Source: JAWXUU01 sp044426085 (GTDB taxonomy: Bacteria; Bacillota; Clostridia; Christensenellales; CAMQZB01). Taken from it: a stretch of 64,000 nt of DNA. A model generated the notes under the pieces. That model was not told the DNA's origin and searched no databases. It saw nothing but the letters and a program-made list of their open reading frames with translations. Made by a program: the position numbers and the translations under genes. The DNA lies in assembly GCA_044426085.1 (NCBI GenBank), contig JAWXUU010000010.1, positions 30,483-94,482 of the forward strand, in the 5' to 3' direction. The stretch's first letter is position 1. Every line of letters starts with the position of its first letter. Positions 15,471 to 22,440 of this stretch are shown here, piece by piece.

Positions 15471-16094
15471 ATGAGAAAAATAATAAAAATGACGGCACTT
15501 TTGATGTGTCTTGTCTGTGTTTTTGCGGGCTGTGGCTCGGTTGAAGTGGTTGATTTGACGGTTGATGGAAACAGCGTTGTGTTCACATCGGTGGAAGATT
15601 CTATTGAATTTATTCAGCAAGTTCAAGATGGCACGATTGATTATGAGAAATACGACAACTATCCAACAGTGAAAGCGGCTGCAACTTCAGCTAGGCTTGA
15701 CGAAGTTGGATTTGTGACATATTTCGACACACTTGCCGACGGCATGGTTCTCGATTGCGTTATTATCGGTGAAGGTTCAATCTGTTATGCATATAACCTT
15801 GGTGGCGACTATGCCGATTCAGGTCTTTCAGAAACTGAAGAATACTATATGAACACAGTCACTCTCACATCGTATATCACAAACGATGCCCAAGGACTTT
15901 TCGACGGCTTTTATTCAAGCGGTAGCTACACAAAAAGTGCCGACGGAAGCTATTTTTATGGCATGGTTGGAACTTATGGAACAATGTCGGTGAGCATTGG
16001 CGCGGACAACCAAGTTTTCGCAATGTACATCCCAATCACTTTCACCGAAGAAGCAATGTCCCAAGCCCAAATCGGAAAATACGCTTTTGACTGA
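15471..16094 (+). CDS. Lipoprotein of unknown function
   Basis: A 207-residue secreted lipoprotein. The N-terminus has a short basic start (MRKIIK), a hydrophobic stretch and the lipobox VFAGC, giving a mature protein anchored at cysteine about residue 21. The remainder is acidic and rich in Gly, Ser, Tyr and Thr, with no domain I recognise. Start at 15471 is behind AAGGAGAAAG; the upstream in-frame start at 15402 overlaps the -35 box and is not used. It has its own promoter and terminator. The stop codon sits in a 12 bp tandem repeat. Confidence 0.85.
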   Translation: MRKIIKMTALLMCLVCVFAGCGSVEVVDLTVDGNSVVFTSVEDSIEFIQQVQDGTIDYEKYDNYPTVKAAATSARLDEVGFVTYFDTLADGMVLDCVIIGEGSICYAYNLGGDYADSGLSETEEYYMNTVTLTSYITNDAQGLFDGFYSSGSYTKSADGSYFYGMVGTYGTMSVSIGADNQVFAMYIPITFTEEAMSQAQIGKYAFD

Positions 16095-16130
16095 TTGAAA
16101 AACTGATTGAAAAACTGATTGAAAAACTGA
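16091..16130 (+). repeat. 12 bp tandem repeat carrying the lipoprotein stop codon
   Basis: CTGATTGAAAAA is repeated three times plus CTGA. The first copy contains the TGA stop, and since the period is 12 each copy repeats the stop in frame. Confidence 0.9.
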
Positions 16131-16146
16131 ATTTAATAAAAAAAAC

Positions 16147-16179
16147 AAAACACGTGTGTAAAAATCACGTGTTTTTTTT
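16147..16179 (+). terminator. Intrinsic terminator after lipoprotein
   Basis: AAACACGTG and CACGTGTTT form a stem around GTGTAAAAATC-like loop sequence, followed by a T-run. Confidence 0.85.
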
Positions 16180-16208
16180 GCGTACGTAATAATTATGTTC
16201 ATATAACC

Positions 16209-16236
16209 TTGACAAAAGTGCGGGGGGGGGTATAAT
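16209..16236 (+). promoter_or_regulatory. Promoter with nine-G tract in the spacer (likely phase variable)
   Basis: TTGACA (16209-16214) and TATAAT (16231-16236) are both consensus, with a 16 bp spacer that ends in nine consecutive G (16222-16230). One base gained by slippage would give the optimal 17 bp spacing. It drives the large lipoprotein starting at 16325. Confidence 0.8.
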
Positions 16237-16324
16237 ATTTTTGAAATCATGTTTGGCATAAAACGTATTTTTAAAATACAGTTAGTGCAAAAAAACAGTT
16301 AGTATAATATTTAGGAGGAAGTTT

Positions 16325-19300
16325 ATGAAAAAAATCATAGCAATAGTTTTGGTTCTGGCAATGGTTCTATCAATCACTGCGTGTGCAAGTGATGTGACCG
16401 AGCCAACAGCAACGGAAACGCCAGTTGTGACAGCTGCGCCAGCAACGGCAAGCCCAGAAGCAACAACGTCACCAACAACGTCACCAGAGGTGGAAGCAAC
16501 AGAAACCCCAACAACAACATGGATAAGCCTAAGCCCAACAACAGGCGGAAGTTCTAGCAGTGTGACAATCCCAACATGGGACGGCACTGAAGAATTGACA
16601 GAAGATGAATATCAAATCACGCTTTCAGACAGCAGCACAGCATACAGCTTTGAAGATTCATCATACACAGGCATTTTGAATGTTTACACAAATGGCACAA
16701 TCAATGATGCAATCACAATCGACATGGGCAATGCCACAATCAATTATTATGGACAAACAACGGGTGCAGTGACAATCGCTTCAGGCGCACACACATTCAA
16801 CATGAAGAGTGGTGCGGAAACTGGTGCATTGACAATTGCAGGCGGAAACGCTGTTATCGAATCTGGCTCAACTCAAGCTTCAATCGCAATCGACAGCACA
16901 AACACAACAAGTGTTTCAGTGGGAACAAATGCGCGCGTAACAGTGACAAGTGCAGATATGTCTGGTGCAACAATAACAACAACAGACAGTGCATCACCAA
17001 CAATCAAAAACGATGCAGAAGGAACAGTTGTTGTAACGCAAGATAATTCGTCACCAACAATCGATGGTTCAGGTTCTCAAGCTACATATCTAAAACAAGA
17101 ATCAAACGAAAACGCATCTGTTGCAGATAAAACAACAAGTGCAACAACAGCAGAAGTATCAGATGCAGCAGTTATCATCCCAGCAAATGCATCAGTTTCA
17201 ACAGGCGGCGAAAGCAACGAAGTGACAGGCACCGTTGTCGTTGTAAGTCCAACAACAGATGAATACACAATCACTGAAATAACAGCAGATATTGTTATCC
17301 CAATAGGATACACAGCAACAATTTCAAGCACTATTGATGCAAACACGTATGCAATTTCAAACTACGGCACGGTAGTTTTTGCAAATAGTGGAACAATCAC
17401 AGACTATGGCACAATTAAAAACTATGGCACATTTGAAGTGGGAACACAAGCCACTTTTGAACTAGCATTGGCAGTTGGTGGTAAAATTCTTTTGGGCGAA
17501 GGTACTTTTAATGCTCCAGCAGAAATAAATAAATCCACTTATATAATGGGTGTAGGTTCTACGAGACTAGATTCTAATGATATTACTACATTGTTTTTTG
17601 TAAATCCTATGTATGTAAAAACTGATGATGTTGTATTAACTATTCAGTCATTAGATCTTGATGCAGATGCGGTAAGCAGCAAATTTGCAACAGCTGCGGG
17701 GATAATTTCGCTAGGATATACTGGAACAGATACATATGATAATATTGAATTTAATATGATTGATTGTCAAGTTATTAAAGAAACAACAAGCACATTATAT
17801 GGCTCAGTTTTTCTTGATGCAACAGTTGATGCAAAAATAAATATTAAGAATTCATATATTTACGGCAAGTATGCTATATACTGCGCTACATATACTGATA
17901 GTGATAACAGGAGAGGCGATTCTCATGATGTTAAAAATACAATATATACAATAACAAATTCAACACTAGAAGGTTGGTCTACTGGTAATATGCGTGGTGA
18001 AAACACGATATATACTATTTCAGATTCAATTCTTATTGGTGAAAATGAATATAGTGGAACATCGAATTCATATTCTACATTTGTGTTGACAGATGGTGCA
18101 ATTAATGGAACGTACACAATGAACAATTGTATTATAACTGCAACTAATACTGGAGATCAAGAACAAAATTGTTTCTCTTTCCAATATGGTGCAAATGGTA
18201 ACACGCTTTATTTGAATGATTGCATATTTGAAATGTATACAAGTAACAATGTTCAAGCTGCTGTTGTAAGCTCAAGTAGTGGTGGCACATTGACATATCC
18301 AGCTACAGAAAATAATGCAGTAGTACTCAATGGTGTAGAATATGAGTTGTCATACGAGAATGTTAATGGACAATATACTCTTTATCAAATTGTAGATGAT
18401 GAATTAATGCAAACATATAACTATGATTACATTTCATATAGGATTTACGGAATTGATGTGTTATATATTTATGGTTCTTATTATGATATTTTGAATGATG
18501 ATTTACAAGTTATTATTGATGGTGCATTATATGAAGTCATTGATGGTTCGCTTGTAAAATATAATGGCATTCCTGATGATGGAAATGACTATAGCAGTGT
18601 TCCGTCATATTATTGCTCATATGAGAACGTTTCTAATCAATATACAATTGTAGTTCGCGATAGTGATTGGAAGCTTGAAGATGCTTATGTGGCGCCAGAT
18701 ATTACAGAATTGTTATCTCAAACTGGAACAATTACAATTTATGATTCAGGGTCAATCGATTTGGCGTCATGCACGGATAGCACTTTTACAATCAATTGTA
18801 ATTTGATTTTGAATGCGGAAATTAATCTAAGCTCCATTGGTACACTCGTTGTATCTGAGACGGGAAGTATAACAATAAATGATACAGGCAAGTTGCTGTT
18901 TAGTTCATATACTTCAGATGGCTATTATGTTTGCTCGGATTTTATCAACAATGGAACTATTGTGAATAATAGCGTGGATGATTTTGGCGGAATATATGGT
19001 GCAGGATGTGTGTTCTATAATAATGGATACTACAGCGGAACTAGTACTCTAAGTAACACAATGATGATTTTGTGCACGAAAACATTTGTTGGTTTACAAC
19101 AACTTGTGGCAAATAGTGCTATAACAAGACTATCACGTCCAATATATGTTGAACCAAGTGAAGAGTTTGTAGTTTCATCTGCATTGACTATTCCAGAAAC
19201 TATTTTAATTGATATAACTGGTTATGGTGGTAGCGTGGTTGTTAATGCGCCAATTATTGCAAATGGCGATTTTGAATTGTGGGATATTTCTGTAATAAAC

Positions 19301-19504
19301 AATTCCTCAATCACAGTGAATGGTGATTTTTATATGTGGTATTCAACTATTGAAAATAATGGAAGTGTTGATTTAAGTGGTGCAAGTAGCATTACTTTTG
19401 ATAACTACTATTATGATACTAATAATGTGATAGAAAAAACGGATTTTGTTTTTGGCAATGTGGTGCCTACAGGAACGTATACGTTCACTCCTTCATCTGA
19501 TTAA
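16325..19504 (+). CDS. Large surface lipoprotein with Thr/Pro linker and repetitive beta-helix-like body
   Basis: A 1059-residue protein starting behind AGGAGG. The signal peptide ends in lipobox SITAC (cysteine about residue 20), then a Thr/Pro/Glu-rich linker (about 25-65). Residues about 110-380 contain short repetitive strands such as GTINDAITI, GAVTIASGAHTFNM and GALTIAGGNAVIESG, suggesting a right-handed beta-helix. The remainder (about 380-1059) is rich in Asn, Tyr, Ser, Thr and Ile, with repeated NNGTI/NYGTF patterns. From about nt 17480 codon use shifts to AT-rich codons (ATT, TAT, AAT, GAT), unlike the first third, so the gene may be a mosaic. No enzymatic motif or C-terminal anchor was recognised. 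Adhesion or polysaccharide contact is only an inference. The promoter contains a poly-G tract. Confidence 0.85.
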   Translation: MKKIIAIVLVLAMVLSITACASDVTEPTATETPVVTAAPATASPEATTSPTTSPEVEATETPTTTWISLSPTTGGSSSSVTIPTWDGTEELTEDEYQITLSDSSTAYSFEDSSYTGILNVYTNGTINDAITIDMGNATINYYGQTTGAVTIASGAHTFNMKSGAETGALTIAGGNAVIESGSTQASIAIDSTNTTSVSVGTNARVTVTSADMSGATITTTDSASPTIKNDAEGTVVVTQDNSSPTIDGSGSQATYLKQESNENASVADKTTSATTAEVSDAAVIIPANASVSTGGESNEVTGTVVVVSPTTDEYTITEITADIVIPIGYTATISSTIDANTYAISNYGTVVFANSGTITDYGTIKNYGTFEVGTQATFELALAVGGKILLGEGTFNAPAEINKSTYIMGVGSTRLDSNDITTLFFVNPMYVKTDDVVLTIQSLDLDADAVSSKFATAAGIISLGYTGTDTYDNIEFNMIDCQVIKETTSTLYGSVFLDATVDAKINIKNSYIYGKYAIYCATYTDSDNRRGDSHDVKNTIYTITNSTLEGWSTGNMRGENTIYTISDSILIGENEYSGTSNSYSTFVLTDGAINGTYTMNNCIITATNTGDQEQNCFSFQYGANGNTLYLNDCIFEMYTSNNVQAAVVSSSSGGTLTYPATENNAVVLNGVEYELSYENVNGQYTLYQIVDDELMQTYNYDYISYRIYGIDVLYIYGSYYDILNDDLQVIIDGALYEVIDGSLVKYNGIPDDGNDYSSVPSYYCSYENVSNQYTIVVRDSDWKLEDAYVAPDITELLSQTGTITIYDSGSIDLASCTDSTFTINCNLILNAEINLSSIGTLVVSETGSITINDTGKLLFSSYTSDGYYVCSDFINNGTIVNNSVDDFGGIYGAGCVFYNNGYYSGTSTLSNTMMILCTKTFVGLQQLVANSAITRLSRPIYVEPSEEFVVSSALTIPETILIDITGYGGSVVVNAPIIANGDFELWDISVINNSSITVNGDFYMWYSTIENNGSVDLSGASSITFDNYYYDTNNVIEKTDFVFGNVVPTGTYTFTPSSD

Positions 19505-19530
19505 CATCTAATACAAACCAAACAAAACAA

Positions 19531-19567
19531 AAAAACGCGGGGGCTGTGCTTTCCGCGTTTTGTTTTT
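19531..19567 (+). terminator. Intrinsic terminator after the large lipoprotein
   Basis: AAAACGCGG pairs with CCGCGTTTT across GGGCTGTGCTTT-like loop sequence and is followed by TGTTTTTATT. Confidence 0.85.
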
Positions 19568-19606
19568 ATTAAGTTTAAATTTTTTGTGTATTATATGTAT
19601 AAATAG

Positions 19607-19635
19607 TTGACATATATTAACTTATTGGTTATAAT
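19607..19635 (+). promoter_or_regulatory. Consensus sigma-A promoter of the HesB-like gene
   Basis: TTGACA (19607-19612), 17 bp, TATAAT (19630-19635). Several TTAACTT/AGTTAA half-sites flank it (19616-19623 and 19645-19663, including AGTTAATGAAAGTTAACT), which could be an operator. Confidence 0.8.
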
Positions 19636-19677
19636 AGTTATACGAGTTAATGAAAGTTAACTTCAAAAGGAGACCTA

Positions 19678-20082
19678 ATGAAATTCACTGAGAAAGGTCG
19701 CGAACTTGTCGCGAATATGATTGCGGAGCATGACGGGGCAGAGGCACTGTTGCTTGACGCAGAAGAAATGGATGGCGGATTGGCGCTTTCTATGCACATT
19801 GTCGATTTGCAAGAAGGAGATAGAGTTCTTGATTTCGACGGTTTGAAAGTTGTTATCACCCAAGACCTTGAAAATTTGCTTGGCGATGTTGTTTTTGACG
19901 ATATCGATGGCGAACTTTATGTAGGCGAAGAAAACGGCGGTTGCGGCGGTGGCTGCGGCGGTTGCGGTGGTGGCTGTGGCGACCACGAACACGAACATCA
20001 TCACGAGCACGGCGAAAGCTGTGGCTGCGGCGGTCACGACGATGAAGACTGCGGCTGCGGTGAAAATTGCACTTGCAAATAA
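19678..20082 (+). CDS. HesB/IscA-like protein with Cys/His-rich metal-binding tail
   Basis: A 134-residue protein behind AAAAGGAGACC. Residues about 1-85 resemble the HesB/IscA-like fold: FTEKGRELVANMI at the start, GGLALSMHIVDLQEGDRVLDF and DGLKVVITQDLENLLGD, but without the usual conserved cysteines inside the fold. The last 50 residues are a tail with 10 Cys and 7 His, in CGGGCGGCGGGCG, DHEHEHHHEHG and CGCG/CTCK clusters, which can be expected to bind metal (Zn, Ni, Cu or an Fe-S cluster). The convergent neighbour is the Fe-S carrier Mrp. A metal-handling or Fe-S role is inferred; the exact function is open. Confidence 0.8.
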   Translation: MKFTEKGRELVANMIAEHDGAEALLLDAEEMDGGLALSMHIVDLQEGDRVLDFDGLKVVITQDLENLLGDVVFDDIDGELYVGEENGGCGGGCGGCGGGCGDHEHEHHHEHGESCGCGGHDDEDCGCGENCTCK

Positions 20083-20119
20083 TTTATAGTTAATCAAAAA
20101 TTTAATAGTTAATCAGAAA
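20081..20119 (+). repeat. About 18 bp tandem duplication at the HesB-like gene end
   Basis: AATTTATAGTTAATCAAAA is followed by ATTTAATAGTTAATCAGAA. The first copy begins at the TAA stop codon. Confidence 0.7.
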
Positions 20120-20144
20120 TCTATTATAAATTTTATTTAATACT

Positions 20145-20182
20145 AAAAAAACAGCGTACCACTTCGGTTCGCTGTTTTTTTA
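20145..20182 (+). terminator. Intrinsic terminator of the HesB-like gene
   Basis: AAAAAACAGCG and CGCTGTTTTTTT form the stem around a TACCACTTCGGTT loop region. T-rich on the plus strand. Confidence 0.85.
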
Positions 20183-20219
20183 TATAAAAAATTGCAACTA
20201 AAAAACAGTTGCAATTTAT
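20183..20219 (-). terminator. Intrinsic terminator for mrp (minus strand)
   Basis: AAATTGCAACT and AGTTGCAATTT form a perfect stem; on the minus strand it is followed by a T-run, so it fits the convergent mrp gene. Confidence 0.7.
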
Positions 20220-20233
20220 GTGTTTAGATTAAA

Positions 20234-20360
20234 TTATCCTTGAACTTTATTTGGCAAAGTTTGTTCTGCATTCAAGCAATTGTCATTATTGCCCTTTATT
20301 TGGCAAAGTTTGTTCTGCATTCAAGCAATTGTTATCCTTGAACCTTATTTGGCAAGTTTT
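20234..20360 (-). repeat. Tandem duplications of the 3' end of mrp
   Basis: Two units of about 49 bp (20234-20283 and 20284-20331) both contain TTTATTTGGCAAAGTTTGTT and TGCATTCAAGCAATTGT. The first starts TTATCCTTGAACTTTATTTG, nearly identical to the true mrp end at 20332 (TTATCCTTGAACCTTATTTG). Thus the last codons and stop of mrp have been copied downstream. Confidence 0.8.
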
Positions 20361-21162
20361 CAATTTCTGTCACTGCGCCGGCAAGTGGGTTGCCCTCGAC
20401 AAGTTCAAGCATACCTTTGTCGCAAAGTTTTGGAAGTTCTGGGTCGATTGGAAGTGAATCGAGCATTTTGATTCCGTATTTTTCGCAAACTTCAGAAGTT
20501 TTGCTTTCGCCAAAGATGTTGATTTTCTTTCCGCAATCTGGGCAGTTGAGGTATGCATAATTTTCCACAACGCCAACAATAGGAACAGAAAGCATGTTTG
20601 CCATTTTCACGGCTTTTTCAACGATCATAGAAACAAGTTCTTGTGGTGAAGTCACAATCACAATGCCGTCAACAGGAAGTGATTGAAAAACAGTCAGTGG
20701 CACATCGCCAGTTCCTGGTGGCATATCAACAAACATGAAATCCACATCACCCCACAAAACGTCTGTCCAGAATTGTTTAACCATGTTGGAAATAACAGCT
20801 CCGCGCCAAACGATTGGGTCTGTTGGGTTTTCCAAAAGTAGGTTTGAAGAAATAAGTTTTGTGCCGAATTTTGTTTCAGCAGGGAAAATGCCGTCGTCGC
20901 AACCAGTTGCATGACCGCCCACGCCGAAAATCCTTGGGATTGATGGGCCAGTCACGTCGCCATCCAAAATCGCAACGCTGTGTCCTCTTCTTGTCGCCTC
21001 AATCGCGAGAAGGGAAGTCACAAGGCTTTTGCCAACCCCGCCTTTTCCGCTTACAACACCAATAACCTTTTTGCAAGAAGATTGGCGATTCATTGGTTCT
21101 GTTTTAATTCTGCTTGGGCAGCTTTCACCGCAAGAAGAACAATCGTTTGTACATTCACTCAT
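20332..21162 (-). CDS. mrp: Mrp/NBP35-type Fe-S cluster carrier ATPase
   Basis: A 276-residue P-loop ATPase of the Mrp/ApbC/NBP35 group, cytosolic, that delivers Fe-S clusters to target proteins. The N-terminus has a Cys motif CTNDCSSCGESC (residues 4-15), as in NBP35-type members. Then come the deviant Walker A GVVSGKGGVGKSLVTS, DGDVTGPSIPRIFG, FVDMPPGTGD, and the C-terminal ENYAYLNCPDCGKKINIFG, whose CPDC pair is the usual bridging cluster site. Length is typical. It has its own minus-strand promoter and converges on the HesB-like gene. The gene end is tandemly duplicated downstream. Confidence 0.93.
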   Translation of the reverse strand: MSECTNDCSSCGESCPSRIKTEPMNRQSSCKKVIGVVSGKGGVGKSLVTSLLAIEATRRGHSVAILDGDVTGPSIPRIFGVGGHATGCDDGIFPAETKFGTKLISSNLLLENPTDPIVWRGAVISNMVKQFWTDVLWGDVDFMFVDMPPGTGDVPLTVFQSLPVDGIVIVTSPQELVSMIVEKAVKMANMLSVPIVGVVENYAYLNCPDCGKKINIFGESKTSEVCEKYGIKMLDSLPIDPELPKLCDKGMLELVEGNPLAGAVTEIENLPNKVQG

Positions 21163-21199
21163 AGTAAATCTCCTATTTCGTAATTTAATATCTACATAT

Positions 21200-21228
21200 A
21201 TTATGCTCTTTTAAAAAACAATTGTCAA
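21200..21228 (-). promoter_or_regulatory. Promoter of mrp (minus strand)
   Basis: On the minus strand TTGACA (21223-21228) and CATAAT (21200-21205) are 17 bp apart, 38 bp before the mrp start. Confidence 0.7.
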
Positions 21229-21388
21229 ATAAATTTTGCAAAAAGATTTTGTAAAAAGATTTTAAAATAAATAAAGGATTTCACGGTTGGGAAGTTGAAT
21301 AATAATATGTAGGAATATATTTTTTTGGCATTTCAGCTAGGAAAATTTATAAAAAATACATAATTATTTACAAAAGGAGGCAGAACAT

Positions 21389-22381
21389 ATGAACAATACA
21401 TACGAAATTGAAAAGAAATATTTGTCTAAATACGCATTTCTATCGGAAAACAGTGTCGGAAGATACAACGGCAATCCCGAGCCATGCGAACTTAGAACTC
21501 CATTCCAACGCGATCGCGACAGGATTCAGCACAGTAAATCTTTTAGAAGGTTGAAAAACAAAACGCAAGTTTTTATTCAGCCGTCAAACGATCATTGCAG
21601 AACCCGCATGACACACACTTTGGACGTTTCTCAAATCGCTAGGACTATTGCAAGAATACTCTGTCTCAACGAAGATTTGACAGAAGCAATCGCGCTTGGG
21701 CATGATTTGGGGCACACGCCGTTTGGTCACGCTGGCGAAAGGGCACTTGCCACGCTTTCGGAATATAAATTTGCCCACAACAAACAATCACTTCGCGTGG
21801 TGGATTTTCTTGAAGGTGAAGGCAAAGGGCTCAACTTGACAATGGAAGTCCGCGACGGTATTCTGAACCACACAAAACGCGGTAAGGCTTCAACATTGGA
21901 AGGCGTGGTTGTTTCTTTTGCGGATAGAATCGCATATATCAATCACGACATTGATGACAGTCTGCGTGCGGGCGTTTTGAAAATTGAAGAAGTGCCAGAA
22001 GGACTCATCGAAATCTTCGGCGCAACACATTCTAAGCGTATTCACAGCATGGTATCATCAATATACCGCGAAAGTTTCGGCAAAGATTATGTGTCGATGG
22101 AAAAAGATGCGCTTGTTGCATTCGAAGAAATGCGAACTTTCATGTTCCAAAATGTCTACAGCGTAGGTGAAAAGTTCAAAGAAGAACACAAAGTTGTGAA
22201 AATCATCACAGAACTGTTTGGCTATTATATGGATAAACCAGAAAAATTGCCACAATTCTTGCAAGACAGAATCGATCAAGACACAAAAGAAATCGTCGTG
22301 TGCGATTATATCGCAACCATGACCGACAACTTTGCCCTAGATACATATAAAGGCATTTTCTTGCCAAAATCGCAGATATAA
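21389..22381 (+). CDS. dgt: dGTPase-like HD-domain triphosphohydrolase
   Basis: A 330-residue HD-domain protein of the deoxyguanosine triphosphate triphosphohydrolase family, controlling dNTP pools. It contains RTPFQRDRDRIQHSKSFRRLKNKTQVF, the HD superfamily residues in CRTRMTHTLDVSQIARTIAR and ALGHDLGHTPFGHAGE, and the distal FADRIAYINHDIDD. The start is behind AAAGGAGG. It is the first gene of the conserved clostridial dgt-dnaG-rpoD cluster. Confidence 0.93.
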   Translation: MNNTYEIEKKYLSKYAFLSENSVGRYNGNPEPCELRTPFQRDRDRIQHSKSFRRLKNKTQVFIQPSNDHCRTRMTHTLDVSQIARTIARILCLNEDLTEAIALGHDLGHTPFGHAGERALATLSEYKFAHNKQSLRVVDFLEGEGKGLNLTMEVRDGILNHTKRGKASTLEGVVVSFADRIAYINHDIDDSLRAGVLKIEEVPEGLIEIFGATHSKRIHSMVSSIYRESFGKDYVSMEKDALVAFEEMRTFMFQNVYSVGEKFKEEHKVVKIITELFGYYMDKPEKLPQFLQDRIDQDTKEIVVCDYIATMTDNFALDTYKGIFLPKSQI

Positions 22382-22440
22382 AAGAACCTTAAAAAATCTC
22401 AGGGAACTGTAAAAAAAATATTAAAAATGAAGGACAACTT

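Noticed and set aside
20251..20471. Plus-strand open frames of 60-68 codons at the mrp end
   Set aside because: They are shadows of mrp and its duplicated tail, without ribosome binding sites.
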